Numbered from the stretch's first letter, positions 33,839 through 46,180 are shown. The stretch: 64,000 bases of DNA from Oscillospiraceae bacterium (GCA_004557855.1 SFFJ01000003.1:1-64000), one strand, 5' to 3'. A program made the numbers and translations. The notes: generated from the sequence alone by a model not told the origin.

Positions 33839-35374
33839 ATGATGCCTGCTGCATGTGAACTCGAACTGAAGGGGATTACCAAGCGATTTGGCAATACCGT
33901 TGCGAATGACAATGTCAGCTTTTGCATCCGAAAAGGAGAGGTAATAGCGCTGGTAGGTGAAAACGGCGCGGGGAAATCCACACTGATGAATATCATGTAC
34001 GGGATGCTGCAGCCCGATGAGGGGCAGATCCTTTACCGCGGGAAGCCCATTACCCTTCGTTCTCCCAGTAATGCGATTGCATTGGGGATCGGTATGGTTC
34101 ACCAGCACTTTATGCTCTCCCCTTCCCTGACGGTGGCGGAGAATATCGTGCTGGGATATAACCCCGGAAAAGAATTTTTCTGGAACCCGTCCAAATTTGA
34201 TCAGGAGATTGCCAAGCTGCAGGAGGAATTTGATATTCAGGTTCCCCTGCACGTTCCGGTCAGCGAATTGAGCGTCGGCAAAATGCAGCGGGTAGAGATC
34301 ATCAAGGCCCTCTACCGGAAAGCGGAGATCCTGATTCTGGACGAGCCGACTGCGGTGCTGACCCCGCAGGAGGCCTCCGAGCTTTTCAATACCATCCGCA
34401 AGCTGACCGCCAACGGGAAAACGGTGGTATTCATCTCCCACAAGCTGCGGGAGATTATGGAGATCGCGGACCGCATCGTTGCGCTGCGCGGCGGAAAAAT
34501 TGCCGGAAGCGCGATGAGAGAGGATGTAACGATCCGCGATATTGCAAGAATGATGATCGGGGCGGATATTAAGGGAATCCAGAAGGGACAGCAGGAAAAG
34601 GGAGAGGTTTTGCTGCAGGTGAAGGATCTCTGCTATGATTCCGAAACCCGGCAGGGCGCACTGGATCATGTTTCATTCGAGCTGCACGCAGGAGAAATAC
34701 TGGGTGTGGCCGGCGTGGAGGGCAACGGGCAGACCGAGCTGGCGGAAGCGCTGATCGGTGTGCTGAAGCCGTCCTCCGGCACGATATTGATGAGGGGCAG
34801 GGACATTACCAAGGACACCGTTACGCAGCGGCTGCACGGCGGCATGGCCCATATCCCGCAGGACAGAATGACAGAGGGCCTGGCACTTAATTTGTCCATT
34901 GCGAAAAATGTAATTACAGGCCGGCACAATCGAAAAGAGATCTCCGAGCACGGGATAATGAAGTGGAACAACGTAAATGCCTATGCAAAGGAGCTGATAG
35001 GCCAGTACAGCATAAAAGCGAACAGCGAACAGGATACCTGCGGCAGCCTTTCCGGCGGCAATATGCAGAAGATCGTTGTGGCGCGGGAGCTTTCGGCCGA
35101 GCCGGATGTGGTAATAGCCTGTCAGCCGACCCGCGGTGTGGATATCGGTTCCTCGGAGTACATTCGTCAATCCCTGGAGAATGTGCGTGCAAACGGCGGA
35201 ACGGTGCTGCTGATCTCGGCTGACCTGGATGAGATCATGGATTTGAGTGATCGTATTATGGTGATGTATAACGGTAGAAAATCGGGCGAGGTAAACCGTG
35301 CGGACGCCAATGAGACTCTACTGGGTGAAATGATGTTCGCGGACAGCAGGGAGGATCAACATGAAGAAGAATGA
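33839..35374 (+). CDS. Nucleoside ABC transporter ATPase with two ABC domains (NupO-like)
   Basis: 511 residues with two nucleotide-binding domains, as in Nup/Bmp and ribose-type importers. Domain 1 has Walker A GENGAGKST (about 38-46), signature LSVGKMQR (about 143-150) and Walker B ILILDEPTAVL. Domain 2 has a degenerate Walker A GVEGNGQTE (about 289-297), signature LSGGNMQK and a Walker B region near PDVVIACQPTRG without the usual DEP, the common asymmetry of this class. The GGAG-to-ATG spacing favours 33839. It overlaps the next permease by 14 nt. Confidence 0.94.
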   Translation: MMPAACELELKGITKRFGNTVANDNVSFCIRKGEVIALVGENGAGKSTLMNIMYGMLQPDEGQILYRGKPITLRSPSNAIALGIGMVHQHFMLSPSLTVAENIVLGYNPGKEFFWNPSKFDQEIAKLQEEFDIQVPLHVPVSELSVGKMQRVEIIKALYRKAEILILDEPTAVLTPQEASELFNTIRKLTANGKTVVFISHKLREIMEIADRIVALRGGKIAGSAMREDVTIRDIARMMIGADIKGIQKGQQEKGEVLLQVKDLCYDSETRQGALDHVSFELHAGEILGVAGVEGNGQTELAEALIGVLKPSSGTILMRGRDITKDTVTQRLHGGMAHIPQDRMTEGLALNLSIAKNVITGRHNRKEISEHGIMKWNNVNAYAKELIGQYSIKANSEQDTCGSLSGGNMQKIVVARELSAEPDVVIACQPTRGVDIGSSEYIRQSLENVRANGGTVLLISADLDEIMDLSDRIMVMYNGRKSGEVNRADANETLLGEMMFADSREDQHEEE

Positions 35375-36434
35375 CAGGATCAAAGGGATCGGAAAAACGG
35401 CACTCCGTTTGGCCGTGATCTTGATTTGTGCTTTTTTGATCAACACCGTTATCCTTCTGGTATCCAAGAAAAATCCAATCGAAATATATTCCATCCTGCT
35501 CAAGGGGGCGTTCGGCAACCTTTATAATGTTGCCCGGTCGCTCCGCTGGGCGACGCCGCTGATCTTTACGGCGCTGGCGTTTTCGGTTTCAGCCCGCTGC
35601 GGCGTGTTCAATATCGGCGCAGACGGCCAGCTGTACATGGGCGCATTTGCGGCGGCCTGGGTCGGGTTTACCTTTACCGGCCTGCCCCGGGTGGTTCTGA
35701 TCCCCCTGGCGATCCTGGCGGCGATGCTTGCCGGCATGCTTTGGTCCATGCTGGCAGGATGGATTTCAATAAAATTCAAGGCCAATATCATTGTTATCAC
35801 ATTGATGCTGAACTATATTGCCATCCTGTTTACGGAGTATCTGGTGCGGTACCCGTTCTACGTTCCCGGCACGCTGGGCGAGGCGGGCTCCACGGAATAT
35901 GTGGCAGAGGCGGCACGGCTGACGGTTTTGATCCCGCGGACCAACGTGACGACGGGACTGATCATCGGCATAGTAGCGGCGGTGCTGCTGTGGCTGTTTA
36001 ACCGCCACACGGTGCTGGGCTATGAAACGGAGATCATCGGGGCCAATGAGAGATTTTCCACCTTTATGGGCCTGGATGTGAGAAAAAAGCAGATGATCGT
36101 GTTTGCGATGACCGGCATGATCGCCGGGCTGGGCGGCGCGGTGGAAATTCTGGGGAACTACGGCCGCTTTATGGTGAATTTCGCCTCCGGCCTGGGGTTC
36201 GACGGAATCGTTGTATCGCTGCTGGCAAACGGGAATCCCATCGGCATCATTTTTGCGGCGCTGTTTATGGGCGCTATGACAAGCGGCTCGATCGCCGTGG
36301 AGATGTTCGGCGGCGTGCCGAAGGCCATGACGGGAATTTTGCTGGGCGTGATCATTATGATCATTACTGTGAAATTCGTTCCTGACTTCCAAAAAAGAAA
36401 GAAAAGCAAGAAAAAGGAGAATAAGCCATGCTGA
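35361..36434 (+). CDS. ABC transporter permease, nucleoside type, NupP-like
   Basis: The 357-residue BPD_transp_2 permease has a first hydrophobic segment near 14-34, then the conserved WATPLIFTALAFSVSARCGVFNIGADGQL stretch (about 55-83) typical of the longer Nup/Bmp permease. A cytoplasmic loop around GANERFSTFMGLDVRKKQM contacts the ATPase. It ends in a Lys-rich tail. It overlaps the ATPase gene by 14 nt and psuG by 7 nt, implying tight translational coupling between transport and catabolism. Confidence 0.92.
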   Translation: MKKNDRIKGIGKTALRLAVILICAFLINTVILLVSKKNPIEIYSILLKGAFGNLYNVARSLRWATPLIFTALAFSVSARCGVFNIGADGQLYMGAFAAAWVGFTFTGLPRVVLIPLAILAAMLAGMLWSMLAGWISIKFKANIIVITLMLNYIAILFTEYLVRYPFYVPGTLGEAGSTEYVAEAARLTVLIPRTNVTTGLIIGIVAAVLLWLFNRHTVLGYETEIIGANERFSTFMGLDVRKKQMIVFAMTGMIAGLGGAVEILGNYGRFMVNFASGLGFDGIVVSLLANGNPIGIIFAALFMGAMTSGSIAVEMFGGVPKAMTGILLGVIIMIITVKFVPDFQKRKKSKKKENKPC

Positions 36435-37348
36435 AAGATTGCGTTAGAATTAGTGATGAGGTAAAACAGGCATTGAGCGAGGGGCGTGCGGTCGTGGCGC
36501 TGGAATCGACGATTATCGCCCACGGGATGCCTTATCCCCAGAACGTGGAGACCGCCTACGAGGTGGATAAGATCATCCGCGCCCACGGCGCTGTCCCCGC
36601 GACCATCGGTGTGATCAACGGGGAATTCATCGTCGGGCTGAATAAAGAGGAGATCGAATATCTGGGCAAGCACGGCGCCGAGGTGCGCAAGGTTTCCCGC
36701 CGGGATATTTCCACCTGTATTTCCAAAAAGCTGGACGGCGCCACCACCGTTTCCGCTACGATGTTCTTTGCCGAAATGGCGGGTATCTCGGTCTTTGCGA
36801 CCGGCGGGATCGGCGGCGTTCACCGCGGGGCGGAAGAAACCATGGATATTTCCAACGACCTGGATGAGCTGGGCCGGACGCCTGTTATGGTCGTTTGTGC
36901 CGGTGCAAAGGCGATCCTTGACCTGGGAAAGACGCTGGAATACCTAGAAACAAAGGGTGTTCCGGTTATCGGCTACGGCACCAAGGAGCTGCCTGCCTTC
37001 TTCTCCCGCAGAAGCGGCTTTGAGGTGGATTACAGGATGGATACGCCCCGGGAGATCGCAGACGCCTTTGCGGTACAGAAGGAGCTGAAGATGCGCACCG
37101 GTATGCTGGTATGCAATCCCATCCCGGAGGAGTATGAGGTCCCTCACGATGTGATCGAGCCGGCGATTCAAAAGGCGGTGGAGCTGGCAGAGGAAAAGGG
37201 CATCCACGGCAAGGAATCCACGCCGTTCCTGTTGAGCACCGTAAAAGAGCTGACCGGCGGCGAGAGCCTTGCGGCCAATATCAAGCTGGTTTATAATAAT
37301 GTTGCGTTGGCTGCGGATATTGCAGTGGAAATGGCTGCCGCCAAGTAA
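36428..37348 (+). CDS. psuG: Pseudouridine-5'-phosphate glycosidase
   Basis: PsuG splits the C-C glycosidic bond of pseudouridine-5'-phosphate to uracil and ribose-5-phosphate. The 306-residue protein shows the family landmarks: LESTIIAHGMPYP with the catalytic Glu (about 26), ISTCISKKLDGATTVSATM with a substrate-contacting Lys, GGIGGVHRG, the acidic ISNDLDEL, CAGAKAILDL with the Lys that stabilises the opened ribose, and a C-terminal NIKLVYNN. GGAG precedes ATG 36428 inside the end of the permease gene. This is the key functional marker of the operon. Confidence 0.95.
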   Translation: MLKDCVRISDEVKQALSEGRAVVALESTIIAHGMPYPQNVETAYEVDKIIRAHGAVPATIGVINGEFIVGLNKEEIEYLGKHGAEVRKVSRRDISTCISKKLDGATTVSATMFFAEMAGISVFATGGIGGVHRGAEETMDISNDLDELGRTPVMVVCAGAKAILDLGKTLEYLETKGVPVIGYGTKELPAFFSRRSGFEVDYRMDTPREIADAFAVQKELKMRTGMLVCNPIPEEYEVPHDVIEPAIQKAVELAEEKGIHGKESTPFLLSTVKELTGGESLAANIKLVYNNVALAADIAVEMAAAK

Positions 37349-37368
37349 CAGGAGTTTGGAGGGGTACT

Positions 37369-38328
37369 GTGCAAAACCGTGTGAAGGTTGTTTGCATAGG
37401 GCACACAACAACTGATAATCTGATCAAATATGATGGGACCTGCCGGTTTGAATCCACCGGGGGAGCCGGGGTTTATGCGGCTTCCGGCGCCTCCTACTGG
37501 GGCTCGGACCACGATGTGGGGCTGGTGACCCGGTTGGGCTCCAGCTACAATCAAAGCTGCATCGAGCATATCCGGGGACACCGTGCGATAAATGATGCCG
37601 GGATGGTGCCGATGGATAAGAAGGGAATCCATCTGTGGCTGCTGTATGATGCAGACGGGTACCGCCATTGGGTGATCCACCATGATTCCTGCAGCCGGGA
37701 AGAAGCAACGCCCGTTCCTTCGGAGATCCCGGAAAGCTATAAGGAGGCCCGGGGGTTCCACTTTTCCCCGCTGCCGCTGTACCCGCTGGCGGATCTCATC
37801 AATACGCTTCCGGAGGATGCGTGGATCCAGGTGGACCCCCACTATGAGTGGTTTTTCCCGGAATACAGGGAAGAATGGGAACGCATTCTGCGCCGGGTGA
37901 GCGTGGTTCTTCCCAGCGAGGATGAATTTACGAAGTTTTTTGATATTCCGCTTGCTTTTGATATCGATAACTACAAAAAGCATATGCGGGAGCTTTCCGC
38001 AATGGGCCCGCCTATTGTGGTGCTGAAGATGGGACCGCAGGGGGCGATCCTTTACCTGAAGGATGAGGATGTATTCTATTCCATCCCCTCCTGTGCCGAA
38101 CACGTGGTGGATGTCACCGGGGCCGGCGACAGCTTCTGCGGGAGCCTGCTGTACAACTATGTTTCCGGAGATGATATCATCACGGCGGCGATCAAGGGAA
38201 TGGTCGGCTCCTCCATCACGCTGGAAAACACAAGCGCGGATGAGAACTTCCATGTTGCCGAAGGGGTTGCGATGGAACGGTTCCGTCGGGTGGAGGCTTC
38301 CGTCAGAGAAAAAATCAAAATATTATAA
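37369..38328 (+). CDS. PfkB-family carbohydrate/nucleoside kinase, candidate pseudouridine kinase
   Basis: The 319-residue PfkB kinase has the C-terminal signature DVTGAGDSFCG (about 245-255; catalytic Asp and anion hole) and an N-terminal TGGAGVYAASGA in place of the usual GGxxxNxA. The start is GTG at 37369, 5 nt after GGAGGGG. In known pseudouridine degradation PsuK phosphorylates pseudouridine for PsuG, and this gene lies 20 nt after psuG, so that role is likely; the divergent N-terminal motif leaves a related nucleoside or sugar possible. Confidence 0.85.
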   Translation: MQNRVKVVCIGHTTTDNLIKYDGTCRFESTGGAGVYAASGASYWGSDHDVGLVTRLGSSYNQSCIEHIRGHRAINDAGMVPMDKKGIHLWLLYDADGYRHWVIHHDSCSREEATPVPSEIPESYKEARGFHFSPLPLYPLADLINTLPEDAWIQVDPHYEWFFPEYREEWERILRRVSVVLPSEDEFTKFFDIPLAFDIDNYKKHMRELSAMGPPIVVLKMGPQGAILYLKDEDVFYSIPSCAEHVVDVTGAGDSFCGSLLYNYVSGDDIITAAIKGMVGSSITLENTSADENFHVAEGVAMERFRRVEASVREKIKIL

Positions 38329-38357
38329 AGGCAGAAAGCCAACCGGAGGGATACATA

Positions 38358-39017
38358 ATGAAACAGAAAGAACTGGCCGGTATGATGGACCACACCCTGC
38401 TGAAGGCAACGGCGACCCCGGCACAGATCGAAAAGCTATGCAAGGAGGCAATGGAGATCGGTTCGGCCTCCGTATGCGTCAATCCCTGCAATATAGAGCA
38501 GTGCGCACGCCTGCTGAAGGGCAGCGATGTGAAGGTCTGCACCGTGATCGGGTTCCCTTTGGGAGCCAATACCTCCGAGGCCAAGGCGTTTGAAACAAGG
38601 GATGCGATCGCCAAGGGAGCGCAGGAGGTGGATATGGTCATCAATGTGGGCGCCCTGCTGGCCGGCAATACCGAAGCTGTTTACAATGACATCAAGGCGG
38701 TGACAGAAGCTGCGGCGGGGACCACGGTCAAGGTGATCATAGAGACCTGCTACCTGAATGATGAGCAGAAGAAGGCGGCCTGCGAGATGAGCCTGAAGGC
38801 CGGAGCGGATTTTGTAAAGACCTCTACCGGCTTCGGTACCGGCGGGGCAACTGCCGCAGATGTTCGCCTGATGCGTGCCGTGGTGGGAGACCATATGAAG
38901 GTCAAGGCCTCCGGCGGGATCCACAACTACGATGAAGCGATGGCGATGGTGGAGGCTTCCGCCGACCGTCTGGGTGTTTCCGCAAGCCTGGCCATTCTGG
39001 AGGGTGCGGAGAAATAA
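38358..39017 (+). CDS. deoC: Deoxyribose-phosphate aldolase
   Basis: DeoC cleaves 2-deoxyribose-5-phosphate to acetaldehyde and glyceraldehyde-3-phosphate. The 219-residue protein has the family's MDHTLLKATAT start, ASVCVNP, VIIETCYL with a catalytic-site Glu, and FVKTSTGF containing the Schiff-base Lys. GGAGGG precedes ATG 38358. It is the last gene of the operon. A deoxyribose route suggests that deoxynucleosides are also taken in, but no nucleoside phosphorylase or phosphopentomutase gene lies in the window. Confidence 0.96.
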   Translation: MKQKELAGMMDHTLLKATATPAQIEKLCKEAMEIGSASVCVNPCNIEQCARLLKGSDVKVCTVIGFPLGANTSEAKAFETRDAIAKGAQEVDMVINVGALLAGNTEAVYNDIKAVTEAAAGTTVKVIIETCYLNDEQKKAACEMSLKAGADFVKTSTGFGTGGATAADVRLMRAVVGDHMKVKASGGIHNYDEAMAMVEASADRLGVSASLAILEGAEK

Positions 39018-39064
39018 CAAAGCGCTGCTTTATCAATCGGATCATTTTCTTCTCCTTAATATAA

Positions 39065-39103
39065 TTAAGAAGGCTCCCTGTATTTTGCAGGGGGCTTTCT
39101 TAA
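39065..39103. terminator. Terminator after deoC
   Basis: TTAAGAAGGCTCCCTG pairs with CAGGGGGCTTTCTTAA around TATTTTG, with two mismatches. It can stop the operon on plus and read-through from PFOR on minus. Confidence 0.75.
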
Positions 39104-39218
39104 TGGGCGGCGCTCCCGGCGGCTTTGGGGGTGTGACAACCGAAAAATGCTCCCCCGGCCGGGTGTGGTCGGGGGAGCTTGCGGTTTGGGGAGCTTTGCG
39201 GGGAGGGATAGAGGGGGC

Positions 39219-39303
39219 GGGGCGCAGCCCCGCCCGCCTGCGGCGGGCGGGCGCCGCGAGCGAAGCTCGCGGGTTTCGGCGGAGCCGAAACGGGCTGCGC
39301 CCG
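39219..39303. repeat. Cloverleaf element C
   Basis: Outer stem GGGCGCAGCCC (39220-39230) with GGGCTGCGCCC (39292-39302). Arms: CGCCCGCC/GGCGGGCG (TGC), CCGCGAGC/GCTCGCGG (GAA), GTTTCGGC/GCCGAAAC (GGA). Four extra bases (39250-39253) sit between arms 1 and 2. It ends 32 nt beyond the PFOR stop on the minus strand. The rest of the 39104-39334 gap shows no gene. Confidence 0.92.
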
Positions 39304-39334
39304 GTTTTTCGTCTTGCGGGAATTCGGGGAGGGG

Positions 39335-42946
<3,612 letters not shown>

Positions 42947-42982
42947 CGGTTGGTACCTCCGCACGGCTGGGGTTTGTCACAG

Positions 42983-43002
42983 TTATAACGGCAGCGTTAT
43001 AA
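42983..43002. promoter_or_regulatory. 20-bp palindrome upstream of PFOR
   Basis: TTATAACGGCAGCGTTATAA has perfect 8-bp arms with a 4-bp centre, 37 bp before the PFOR start. It resembles the 8-4-8 geometry of redox-regulator sites such as Rex but does not match that consensus. Regulation is inference. Confidence 0.45.
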
Positions 43003-43161
43003 TTTTGACGAAAAAACCCCGTTTTTATGGTTCTTTAATTCAATTCTATCACCCCTAAATGGGGTAGTCTATAAATTAGATTTTTAACAAGTGAAAATTT
43101 CCCCTGTGAAAAATGCGGTTTTTGGTGCAGGTGGAACAAAAGGGGCGGGAATTCGGGCGAA

Positions 43162-43247
43162 GGGGCGCAGCCCCGGCGGTGCGAAGCACCGCCGGCCGGT
43201 CCCCGCAGGGGGCCGGCAGCCCGCCGCAGGCGGGCGGGCTGCGCCCC
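43162..43247. repeat. Cloverleaf element D
   Basis: Outer stem GGGGCGCAGCCC (43162-43173) with 43236-43247. Arms: CGGCGGTGC/GCACCGCCG (GAA), GCCGGTCCCC/GGGGGCCGGC (GCA, one G-T pair), GCCCGCC/GGCGGGC (GCA). It lies between divergent PFOR and mreB, about 200 bp from each. Other sequence in the 42947-43447 gap: the PFOR palindrome and mreB promoter. Confidence 0.93.
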
Positions 43248-43362
43248 GAAGCCGCACCTTGCAGGGGGTAAAAAGGGGGCTGGGATCTCCGCACAGGGCC
43301 GGATAAAGCTATCCTCCCCCGAAAAACCGGGATTACTCCACAAAAAATTTACACTCTTTAAC

Positions 43363-43391
43363 TTGTGGTCGGGGGATTTATCGTCTATAAT
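43363..43391 (+). promoter_or_regulatory. mreB promoter
   Basis: TTGTGG (43363-43368), a 17-bp spacer and TATAAT (43386-43391), 56 bp before mreB. Confidence 0.8.
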
Positions 43392-43447
43392 AGCAGGTAG
43401 AGCGGCAGACTACGCCAACATCACAGATAAAAGGAGAGCAGACGGCT

Positions 43448-44464
43448 ATGGCAAGAGATATCGGCATCGACCTGGGTACGGCCAATACCCTTATTTATAT
43501 GAAAGGCAAGGGCATCATCCTGCGGGAGCCCAGCGTTGTGGCGGTGGATATCCGCAATGATACCGTAAAATTCGTGGGCGATGAGGCCAAGGAGGTTGTG
43601 GGACGCACCCCGGCTTCCATTGTGGCGGTGCGCCCCCTCAAGGACGGCGTCATTGCCGACTTTGATATTGCGGCCAGTATGCTGCAGCTTTTCATCAAAA
43701 AGACGCTGGGAAGTGTGACCTTTAACCGTCCCCGCGTGGTCATCTGCATCCCCAGCGGGGTAACGGCGGTGGAGCGCCGTGCCGTGCGTGAGGTCGCCTT
43801 TAAGGCGGGCGCCAGGCAGGTGGCCATAGTGGAGGAGCCGATGGCAGCGGCCATTGGTGCGGGGCTGCCCGTGGCCGAGCCGACCGGCTGCATGATCGTG
43901 GATATCGGCGGCGGAACGGCAGAGGTGGCGGTCATCTCGATGGGGTCCATTGTGGCCTCCCGCAGTGTGCGCAGCGCCGGGGACGAATTCGAGAAAGAGA
44001 TCATCGCCTATGTGAAGCGCAAATATAACGTTCTCATCGGGGACCGCACCGCCGAGGAGATCAAGATCGCCATCGCCTCCGCTGCCCCCTACGAGGGCGA
44101 GGAGCCCTATTCCGTGATGGGCCGCAACCTGGTGGACGGCTTCCCCAAGGAGGTCACCCTGACCCCGGCCGAGATCCGCGAGGTTTTGAGTGAGCAGATC
44201 GGTGTGATCGTGGATGCGATTCTGACCACGCTGGAGCGTACCCCGCCCGAGCTTTCCGCCGATATCCTGGAGACCGGCATTACGCTGGCGGGCGGCGGCG
44301 CCCTGCTGCACGGGCTGGATAAGCTGGTGGCGCAGCAGACCGGGATGCCGGTATTCATCGCCGAGGACCCGCTGGACTGCGTGGCCCGCGGTACCGGCGC
44401 CATCCTGGAAACGCCGGAGACCTTCTCCCGCAGCCTGTTCTTCGATAACCGCCCCAGCCATTGA
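43448..44464 (+). CDS. mreB: Rod shape-determining protein MreB/Mbl
   Basis: MreB is the bacterial actin that directs sidewall synthesis. The 338-residue protein starts MARDIGIDLGTANTLIYMK with the phosphate-1 loop. It contains IGGGTAEVAVIS (phosphate-2, about 155-166) and the adenosine loop LAGGGALLHGLDK (about 280-292). AAAGGAG precedes the ATG. mreC follows 33 nt later, then mreD and a class B PBP, so this is the elongasome cluster. Choice between MreB, Mbl and MreBH paralogs cannot be made from this gene alone; context favours MreB. Confidence 0.97.
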   Translation: MARDIGIDLGTANTLIYMKGKGIILREPSVVAVDIRNDTVKFVGDEAKEVVGRTPASIVAVRPLKDGVIADFDIAASMLQLFIKKTLGSVTFNRPRVVICIPSGVTAVERRAVREVAFKAGARQVAIVEEPMAAAIGAGLPVAEPTGCMIVDIGGGTAEVAVISMGSIVASRSVRSAGDEFEKEIIAYVKRKYNVLIGDRTAEEIKIAIASAAPYEGEEPYSVMGRNLVDGFPKEVTLTPAEIREVLSEQIGVIVDAILTTLERTPPELSADILETGITLAGGGALLHGLDKLVAQQTGMPVFIAEDPLDCVARGTGAILETPETFSRSLFFDNRPSH

Positions 44465-44497
44465 GGGCGGAAATGACCGTAAAGGGAACGATACAGC

Positions 44498-45367
44498 ATG
44501 AAAGACTTTTTTCGCAGCAAGACCTTTAAGATCATCGCCGTGCTGCTGGCTGCGGTACTGGCGTTCTTTCTGCGTGCGGTATATACCGGCGGGCTGATGC
44601 CCGCCCTTTCCCATATCGGCGGGGCCATTGCGACCCCCTTCGGGGAGTTCTTTGCCGGTATCGGCAACGCGGTGGAGGATTTTTTCCAGCCTGTTTTGCA
44701 CGGGCGGGAGCTGCAGCAGCGGAACGAGGACCTGCAGCGCCAGGTGGATGAGCTGACCCGGCGGCAGGCCGACTATGACGAGCTGAAAAACCAGAACGAT
44801 CTGTACCGGCGGTTCTTCAGCATCAGCGACAGCAACGCCGACTACACGCTGGAGCCCGCCACCGTCATCGCACGTGTGCCGGACGACCCTTCCGGCTCCT
44901 TTATCATCAACATCGGGCAGGCGCAGGGCATTGCCCCCGGGATGCCGGTCATTACCGAAAACGGGCTGGTGGGCATCATCGGGCGGGTGAGCGACCGCTA
45001 CTGCCGGGTGCTGACGCTGATGGACCCCGCAGTGAATATCGGGGTGCTGGACAGTACCACGCTGGATACCGGCATTCTGACCGGGGATGCATCCATGCGG
45101 GAGGAGAACAGCGCCCGGCTGACCTACCTGCGGCTGCAAAGCGAGGCGTCGGCCGGTGACCTGGTCCTGACCAGCGGCTACGGCGAGAAGATCCCGCAGG
45201 GACTGACGGTGGGGTACCTTTCCGGGGTGGTGCTGGCCGATACGGGACTGACCAAGGAGGGGGCGGTGGCCCTTTCCGCGCGGCCGGAAAACGCCCGGCA
45301 GGTATTTGTCATTACCGATTTTACCGTGACCCAGACGAGCGACGACGAGACGCCCGAGGCGCCGTAA
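44498..45367 (+). CDS. mreC: Rod shape-determining protein MreC
   Basis: MreC links cytoplasmic MreB filaments to the periplasmic-side synthases. The 289-residue protein has a short cytoplasmic start, one membrane helix (about 10-32), a coiled coil rich in Glu, Leu and Gln (about 65-105) and the two beta domains, with ATVIARVPDDPSGSFIIN and VGIIGRVSDRYCRV as family stretches. The C-terminus is acidic. Ribosome site is weak (AAAGGGA at longer spacing), and coupling from mreB is possible. Confidence 0.95.
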   Translation: MKDFFRSKTFKIIAVLLAAVLAFFLRAVYTGGLMPALSHIGGAIATPFGEFFAGIGNAVEDFFQPVLHGRELQQRNEDLQRQVDELTRRQADYDELKNQNDLYRRFFSISDSNADYTLEPATVIARVPDDPSGSFIINIGQAQGIAPGMPVITENGLVGIIGRVSDRYCRVLTLMDPAVNIGVLDSTTLDTGILTGDASMREENSARLTYLRLQSEASAGDLVLTSGYGEKIPQGLTVGYLSGVVLADTGLTKEGAVALSARPENARQVFVITDFTVTQTSDDETPEAP

Positions 45368-45396
45368 GATAAAGATTCGTGCAGGAGGCGGGGGCA

Positions 45397-45481
45397 GGGG
45401 CGCAGCCCCGGCGGTGCAAGGCACCGCCGCTGCGGCCGGAGGCCGCAGGCCCCGTCCGGAGGACGGGGCGGGCTGCGCCCC
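45397..45481. repeat. Cloverleaf element E
   Basis: 85 bp, 30 nt after the mreC stop, between mreC and mreD. Outer stem GGGGCGCAGCCC (45397-45408) with 45470-45481. Arms: CGGCGGTGC/GCACCGCCG (AAG), CTGCGGCC/GGCCGCAG (GGA), GCCCCGTCC/GGACGGGGC (GGA). No unpaired junction base. Confidence 0.95.
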
Positions 45482-45532
45482 GAACCCACGCCGCCGGCAG
45501 AGACGATAAACGAAAGCAAAGGAGGGCGCCGC

Positions 45533-46057
45533 ATGGAGCTTTACCGCTGGTATATCCTGAAATACGGCGCCTATGCCCTGATGGCGCTTTTGCTGTTCCG
45601 GCTGCAGTCGATCCCCGGTCTTTTGGAGATCGGGGGGGTGCGGCCGCTGCCGCTGGCGGCCCTGGCGGTGCTGGTGGCCACCATGGAGCGGGAGCTGCCG
45701 GGGGTATTATTCTGCATTTTTTGCGGGTACCTGTGCGACCTATATACCGTTGCCCCCATGGGGTATTATATGTTTTTTTTGACGGTGCTGGGGCTTATCT
45801 GCGGGCTGGTGATCCGCAACTACCTGCAGCCCAGCCTGTCTATTCTGGCGGGAGCGGTGCTGATTACGGCGTTTTTCTGCCGGGTGGTGCTGTTCCTGTT
45901 CCGGTATTCGCTGGCGGGGGTGGCCGGTGCGGCCCCGGTGCTGCTGCGGTACGACCTGCCCCATGCCGTTTATTCGGCGGTGCTGGCGGTGCCGCTGTAC
46001 TACCCGGTGCGGGCGCTGCACCGCATGGCAGAGCAGCGCACCGATACCAGACTGTAA
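45533..46057 (+). CDS. mreD: Rod shape-determining protein MreD
   Basis: MreD is the polytopic membrane member of the elongasome. The 174-residue protein has about five or six hydrophobic segments (around 12-25, 35-50, 58-75, 80-98, 105-125, 145-165) and the family's GYLCDLYTVAPMGYYMFFLT region (about 64-83). AAAGGAGGG precedes the ATG. Length and position after mreC support the call, although MreD is weakly conserved. Confidence 0.9.
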   Translation: MELYRWYILKYGAYALMALLLFRLQSIPGLLEIGGVRPLPLAALAVLVATMERELPGVLFCIFCGYLCDLYTVAPMGYYMFFLTVLGLICGLVIRNYLQPSLSILAGAVLITAFFCRVVLFLFRYSLAGVAGAAPVLLRYDLPHAVYSAVLAVPLYYPVRALHRMAEQRTDTRL

Positions 46058-46090
46058 GCTGAAGTTGTAATTTGTGCAGGGGCCCGGTGC

Positions 46091-46180
46091 GGGGCGCAGC
46101 CCGGCCCCCCCCCCGCAGGGGGCGGGCCCTGCGGCCGCAGGCCGCAGCGGCGGCGCATGGCGCCGCCGGGGCTGCGCCCC
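46091..46180. repeat. Cloverleaf element F
   Basis: 90 bp, 34 nt after the mreD stop. Outer stem GGGGCGCAGCCC (46091-46102) with 46169-46180. Arm 1 (46103-46128) is a C-run/G-run hairpin with a mismatch and GCA loop; arm 2 CTGCGGCC/GGCCGCAG (GCA) shares its stem with arm 2 of element E; arm 3 CGGCGGCGC/GCGCCGCCG (ATG). Confidence 0.9.
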
